Below are positions 6,235 to 9,078 of a DNA stretch of 9,078 nt, piece after piece (within the stretch, counting starts at the first letter, position 1; the number at the start of each line of letters is the position of its first letter). The translations under genes and the position numbers were made by a program. Source of the stretch: Anaerolineae bacterium (lineage in GTDB: Bacteria; Chloroflexota; Anaerolineae; J102); contig WGCR01000315.1 in assembly GCA_015493675.1 (NCBI GenBank), positions 1-9,078 of the forward strand. The letters are read 5' to 3'. The notes below the pieces were generated by a model. That model saw only the letters and a list, made by a program, of their open reading frames with translations, was not told where the DNA came from and searched no databases.

Positions 6235-6870
6235 ATGAACATCAAAATCTGTGGCATCACCACACTGGAACAAGCCCTGGCCGCGATGGATGCGGGCGCG
6301 GATTTGCTAGGCTTCAACTTCTATCCTCCCAGCCCGCGAGCCATCTCCCCAAAAACCTGCGCACGCATCATCCGCGGTCTGCACGAAGCGGGTCGGCGCC
6401 CCCAAACAGTGGGCGTATTCGTCAACATGCCCGTCGCAGAGATGCGGGTCATTATGTCCGCCTGCCGGTTGGATTGGGCGCAGCTTTCGGGCGACGAGCC
6501 CCCGGGGCAAATGCGGCAGTTAGGCGAAATAGCCTTCAAAGCGGTGCGTCCGGCGACATTGAATGAAGCCCTGGCCGCGCTGGATGCGTATGGCCGGGCC
6601 TCTCCCCCGGCGCTCCTGCTGGATGCCCGAGCGCCCAAAAGCTACGGCGGCAGCGGTCATCTGGCGAATTGGGACATCGCCCGAGATCTGGCCCGACGCG
6701 CCCCCATCTTCCTGGCGGGCGGCCTCACCCCGGACAACGTGGCCGACGCCATTCGCGCGGTGCAGCCCTGGGGCGTAGATGTAGCCTCGGGCGTAGAATC
6801 CGCTCCGGGCGTCAAGGACCCCGCCCGCATGGCCGCGTTCGTGCGGGCCGTGCGCACAGCAACACTGTAA
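6235..6870 (+). CDS. trpF: Phosphoribosylanthranilate isomerase (TrpF)
   Basis: TrpF carries out the Amadori rearrangement of phosphoribosylanthranilate to the carboxyphenylamino-deoxyribulose phosphate used by TrpC. It is a 211-aa TIM barrel of normal length. The start is ATG at 6235, 6 nt after the trpC stop. There is no obvious Shine-Dalgarno sequence, again suggesting coupling to the upstream gene. The N terminus MNIKICGIT gives catalytic base Cys6, and general-acid Asp130 sits in LLLDARAPKSYGGSGH. The phosphate-binding FLAGGLTPDNV (159-169) and GVDVASGVES (180-189) are intact. One departure is seen: the usual QLHG(D/N)E motif reads QLSGDE (83-88), with Ser in place of His. Because every other motif is intact I expect an active enzyme. 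It is the last gene before a 246-nt repeat-bearing spacer. Confidence 0.96.
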   Translation: MNIKICGITTLEQALAAMDAGADLLGFNFYPPSPRAISPKTCARIIRGLHEAGRRPQTVGVFVNMPVAEMRVIMSACRLDWAQLSGDEPPGQMRQLGEIAFKAVRPATLNEALAALDAYGRASPPALLLDARAPKSYGGSGHLANWDIARDLARRAPIFLAGGLTPDNVADAIRAVQPWGVDVASGVESAPGVKDPARMAAFVRAVRTATL

Positions 6871-6967
6871 CCAGCTCCGCTGGCTATTTGCGTGACAGAA
6901 TTCTGCTCTTCCGTTCCCCGACAAGACATCTTGGCTCTTTTGGATATCAGGGAGTTGACTGCTCTTT

Positions 6968-7036
6968 GACCTCCGGGAGGTGGACGAGTAGTTTTTGGCG
7001 CTTGTCCAGGCGGTTTTCGTCCACCTCCCGGAGGTC
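6968..7036. repeat. Perfect 20-bp inverted repeat with self-palindromic arms
   Basis: The arm at 6968-6987 (GACCTCCGGGAGGTGGACGA) is the exact reverse complement of 7017-7036, around a 29-nt loop. Each arm also contains its own ACCTCC-N-GGAGGT palindrome, so it can fold as one long hairpin or two short ones. In RNA the 20-bp stem would be very stable and could protect transcript ends or impede transcription. No T-run follows it. Confidence 0.85.
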
Positions 7037-7065
7037 GGGAGTCCCCTTGAATTCCTGTTGAGTCG
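7021..7065 (-). repeat. Dispersed 45-bp repeat, copy 2 (inverted)
   Basis: The reverse complement of this stretch matches 25-69 at 43 of 45 positions. It overlaps the right arm of the 20-bp inverted repeat: the two share the ACCTCC-N-GGAGGT palindrome, and the distal part ends in the tail CGACTCAACAGGAATTCA read on the minus strand. Confidence 0.85.
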
Positions 7066-7116
7066 ACATCGTCTGCTATCTCCCATCTCACCACCTCACC
7101 ATTCACGGACAACACT

Positions 7117-8340
7117 ATGAGCTCGACAACAGCTTCGCCGCCCCTGCTCGCCAGCCGTTTTGGCGAATTCGGCGGTCAATACGCTCCCGAAGTTCTGATT
7201 CCGGCTCTGCAAGAACTGGAATCAGCTTACGCCCAGGCCCGAATCGATCCCGGCTTCCAGGAGGAATTGGCCCGGCTCCAGAAGGATTATGTGGGACGCC
7301 CCACCCCCATCACCGATGCGGCCCGACTCAGCGAAGCCTACGGCGGCGCCCGCATCTATCTCAAACGGGAGGATCTGGCCCACTCGGGCGCTCACAAGAT
7401 CAACAATGCCCTGGGGCAGGCCCTCCTGGCCCGACGCATGGGCAAGCGTCGCATTATCGCCGAAACGGGCGCCGGGCAGCACGGCGTGGCCACAGCCACC
7501 GTCAGCGCCCTGCTGGGATTGGATTGCGTGGTCTACATGGGCGAAGTGGACATGGTCCGGCAAGCGCCCAATGTACAACGCATGAGACTGTTAGGCGCGG
7601 AGGTGCGGCCTGTGACCAGCGGCTCCCGCACCCTGAAAGACGCCATCAATGAAGCGATCCGCGATTGGGTGAGCCACGTAGGCGATTCCTACTATCTGCT
7701 GGGATCGGCGCTGGGGCCGCATCCCTATCCCACCATGGTGCGAGACTTCCAGTCTATCATCGGGGTGGAGGCCCGACAACAGATGCTGGACGGGGCGGGG
7801 CACCTGCCCGACGCCATCATCGCCTGCGTGGGCGGCGGCTCCAACGCCATCGGCATCTTTCACGCCTTTGTGGACGACGCAGATGTGGCGCTGGTGGGGG
7901 TCGAAGCTGGCGGATCGGGCGTGGAGACAGGACGTCACGCCGCCCGATTTGGCGATCCCCGCCTGGGACGACCGGGCGTGTTGCACGGCTGCTACACCTA
8001 CGTGCTGCAAGATGCAGATGGACAAATCGCGACCACCCATTCCATCAGCGCCGGACTGGATTACGCCGCGGTGGGGCCAGAACACGCCTATTTGCGGGCG
8101 TTGGGCCGGGCCAGCTACACCAGCGCCACCGATGATGAAGCCCTGGAAGCATTTCAAATTCTCTCACACCTAGAAGGCATCATCCCGGCGCTGGAATCCT
8201 CCCACGCCGTGGCCGAAGCAATCAAACGCGCCCCCGCTCTCTCTCCTGACGATATCCTGTTGGTCAATCTTTCGGGGCGGGGCGATAAAGACCTGGATTC
8301 TGTCTTGCAGGCCCTCGCGGCCAAGGAGGCGCAACGATGA
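7117..8340 (+). CDS. trpB: Tryptophan synthase beta chain (TrpB)
   Basis: TrpB is the PLP enzyme that condenses indole, channelled from TrpA, with serine to give tryptophan. It is 407 aa, of the standard TrpB1 type that pairs with TrpA. ATG at 7117 begins MSSTTASPPLLASRFGEFGGQ; only a weak GGA precedes it, 10 nt upstream. Key motifs are FGEFGGQYAPE (15-25), GRPTPI (60-65), KREDLAHSGAHKIN with PLP-binding Lys94, AETGAGQHG (115-123) with catalytic Glu116, the phosphate-binding GGGSNAIG (239-246), HSISAGLDY (308-316), and LSGRGDKD (385-392) with the Ser that contacts the PLP ring nitrogen. It is separated from trpF by a repeat-filled spacer and overlaps trpA by ATGA. The weak ribosome site and absence of a visible own promoter suggest it is still expressed from the upstream operon transcript, but this is not certain. 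Confidence 0.97.
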   Translation: MSSTTASPPLLASRFGEFGGQYAPEVLIPALQELESAYAQARIDPGFQEELARLQKDYVGRPTPITDAARLSEAYGGARIYLKREDLAHSGAHKINNALGQALLARRMGKRRIIAETGAGQHGVATATVSALLGLDCVVYMGEVDMVRQAPNVQRMRLLGAEVRPVTSGSRTLKDAINEAIRDWVSHVGDSYYLLGSALGPHPYPTMVRDFQSIIGVEARQQMLDGAGHLPDAIIACVGGGSNAIGIFHAFVDDADVALVGVEAGGSGVETGRHAARFGDPRLGRPGVLHGCYTYVLQDADGQIATTHSISAGLDYAAVGPEHAYLRALGRASYTSATDDEALEAFQILSHLEGIIPALESSHAVAEAIKRAPALSPDDILLVNLSGRGDKDLDSVLQALAAKEAQR

Positions 8341-9078
8341 CTCTTTCCCACGTTTTTCTTCCTGAACGCATCGCTTTTATGCCCTATTTCACTTTGGGCT
8401 ATCCCAACTACGAAACATCTTTGGACATCGTCCAGGCATGCGCCGACGCGGGCGCAGACATGCTGGAACTGGGCATTCCCTTCTCCGATCCGCTGGCCGA
8501 TGGCCCGACCATCCAGCATAGCAGCCACGTAGCGCTGGAAAATGGCATGACGGTGGAACGCTGTTTGCAGGGGGTGCGGGCGCTGAGAGAAAGAGGCGTG
8601 CGCCAGCCATTGTTGCTCATGGGCTATCTCAACCCGTTGTTAGCGTATGGCTTGCCTCAATTTGTGGCGGATGCAGCTCAGGCCGGGGCTAACGGTTTCA
8701 TCGTTCCCGACTTGCCGCCAGAAGAGGCGAGGGAATTGCAGGCGTTGTGTCGTCAAAAAGGCCTGGACCTGGTGTTCTTGCTGGCTCCCAACACGCCCGA
8801 ACAGCGGATGCGTCGCATCGTTCGGGAAAGCAGCAGCTTTGTCTATCTCGTCTCGGTCACAGGCGTCACTGGGGACAGGGATGCGCTGCCGCCCTCTTTG
8901 CCCGATTTCATCAGGCGAGTGCAAGCCCATACCGAAAAACCGCTTGCTGTGGGATTCGGCATTGCCACGCCCGAGCAGGCGGCTGCGGTGGGGCGTTTGG
9001 CCGACGGCGTCATCGTGGGCTCAGCCCTCATCAAGGCGGTTCAGAACGCCGAGGACCCCGTAGCCGCTGCCGCCGATT
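8337..9078 (+). CDS. trpA: Tryptophan synthase alpha chain (TrpA), 3' end cut by window edge
   Basis: TrpA splits indole-3-glycerol phosphate into glyceraldehyde-3-phosphate and indole, passing indole to TrpB. The frame is open from ATG at 8337 to the window end (247 codons). Family length is about 260-270 aa, so roughly 15-25 residues are missing. The start overlaps the trpB stop (ATGA), implying coupled translation and balanced alpha:beta production. Seen are FMPYFTLGYPN (14-24), ELGIPFSDPLADGPTIQ (44-60) with catalytic Glu44 and Asp55, MGYLNP (95-100), GFIVPDLPPEE (120-130), FLLAPNTP (147-154), VSVTGVTGDRD (172-182) and the phosphate-binding VGFGI and GVIVGSALI (224-232). The N terminus before the first strand is a little shorter than in enteric TrpA. 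Confidence 0.96.
   Translation, partial: MTLSHVFLPERIAFMPYFTLGYPNYETSLDIVQACADAGADMLELGIPFSDPLADGPTIQHSSHVALENGMTVERCLQGVRALRERGVRQPLLLMGYLNPLLAYGLPQFVADAAQAGANGFIVPDLPPEEARELQALCRQKGLDLVFLLAPNTPEQRMRRIVRESSSFVYLVSVTGVTGDRDALPPSLPDFIRRVQAHTEKPLAVGFGIATPEQAAAVGRLADGVIVGSALIKAVQNAEDPVAAAAD

Larger units (their letters stand above)
6871..7116. other. Repeat-bearing trpF-trpB spacer
   Basis: This 246-nt gap interrupts the operon. It starts with a small hairpin CCAGC-TCC-GCTGG (6871-6883) followed only by CTATTTG, too weak to call a terminator. It then has a 10-bp perfect palindrome CAGAATTCTG (6896-6905), the long inverted repeat at 6968-7036, and the inverted copy of the dispersed repeat at 7021-7065. 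No open frame looks coding and no convincing promoter for trpB is visible. No flanking duplication was found, so its borders as a mobile unit are unknown. Confidence 0.6.

Noticed and set aside
6871..6883. CCAGC-TCC-GCTGG hairpin after trpF as a terminator
   Set aside because: The stem is only 5 bp and followed by CTATTTG rather than a T-run, and the operon continues with trpB-trpA.
1..9078. A novel multi-gene system (defence, secretion or new pathway)
   Set aside because: Apart from the lone secreted protein, every gene is a recognisable trp enzyme with intact motifs in a canonical order. The unusual signals are repeats and leader structure, not new genes.

Overview
This window is a complete-looking tryptophan biosynthesis operon, trpE-trpG-trpD-trpC-trpF-trpB-trpA, with trpA running off the right edge. 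All genes are on the + strand. It is preceded by its control region and by one unrelated gene for a secreted protein. The sequence is moderately GC-rich. The likely source is a member of the Chloroflexota (Anaerolineae or Caldilineae type). This is inferred from three things: a secreted two-domain protein with a long Pro/Thr linker and a C-terminal YLPWIRK tail, a T-box-controlled trp operon, and abundant short palindromic repeats. No 16S or other marker gene is present, so the assignment is tentative.

Layout. Positions 1-326 are non-coding and rich in palindromic repeats. Positions 327-1535 encode the secreted protein. A near-consensus sigma70-type promoter (TTGACA, 17 nt, TATACT) lies at 1600-1628. 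It is followed by a tryptophan T-box leader of about 325 nt (about 1660-1986) that ends in a strong terminator just before trpE. The leader has a UGG specifier codon and a UGGC acceptor-pairing sequence, so both ends point to tRNA-Trp. The genes follow: trpE 2019-3512, trpG 3577-4146, trpD 4400-5434, trpC 5431-6228, trpF 6235-6870, trpB 7117-8340, and partial trpA 8337-9078.

The genes cover every step from chorismate to tryptophan. TrpE and TrpG form anthranilate synthase. TrpD adds the phosphoribosyl group, TrpF isomerises the product and TrpC closes the indole ring. TrpA and TrpB form tryptophan synthase. Uncharged tRNA-Trp should bind the T-box leader and let transcription read into the operon. 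A LLES motif in TrpE also suggests feedback inhibition by tryptophan.

Two junctions of this otherwise tight operon have been opened by repeats. A 217-bp structured element (4149-4365) with imperfect 25-bp terminal inverted repeats and an exact 9-bp target duplication sits exactly at the trpG stop codon. The 246-bp trpF-trpB spacer holds a 20-bp perfect inverted repeat, and its right side is a 43/45-identical inverted copy of a 45-bp repeat at the left end of the window. I see no new enzymatic or defence system. The most notable content is the repeat and MITE-like elements inside the operon and the extra terminator-like hairpin in the T-box leader.
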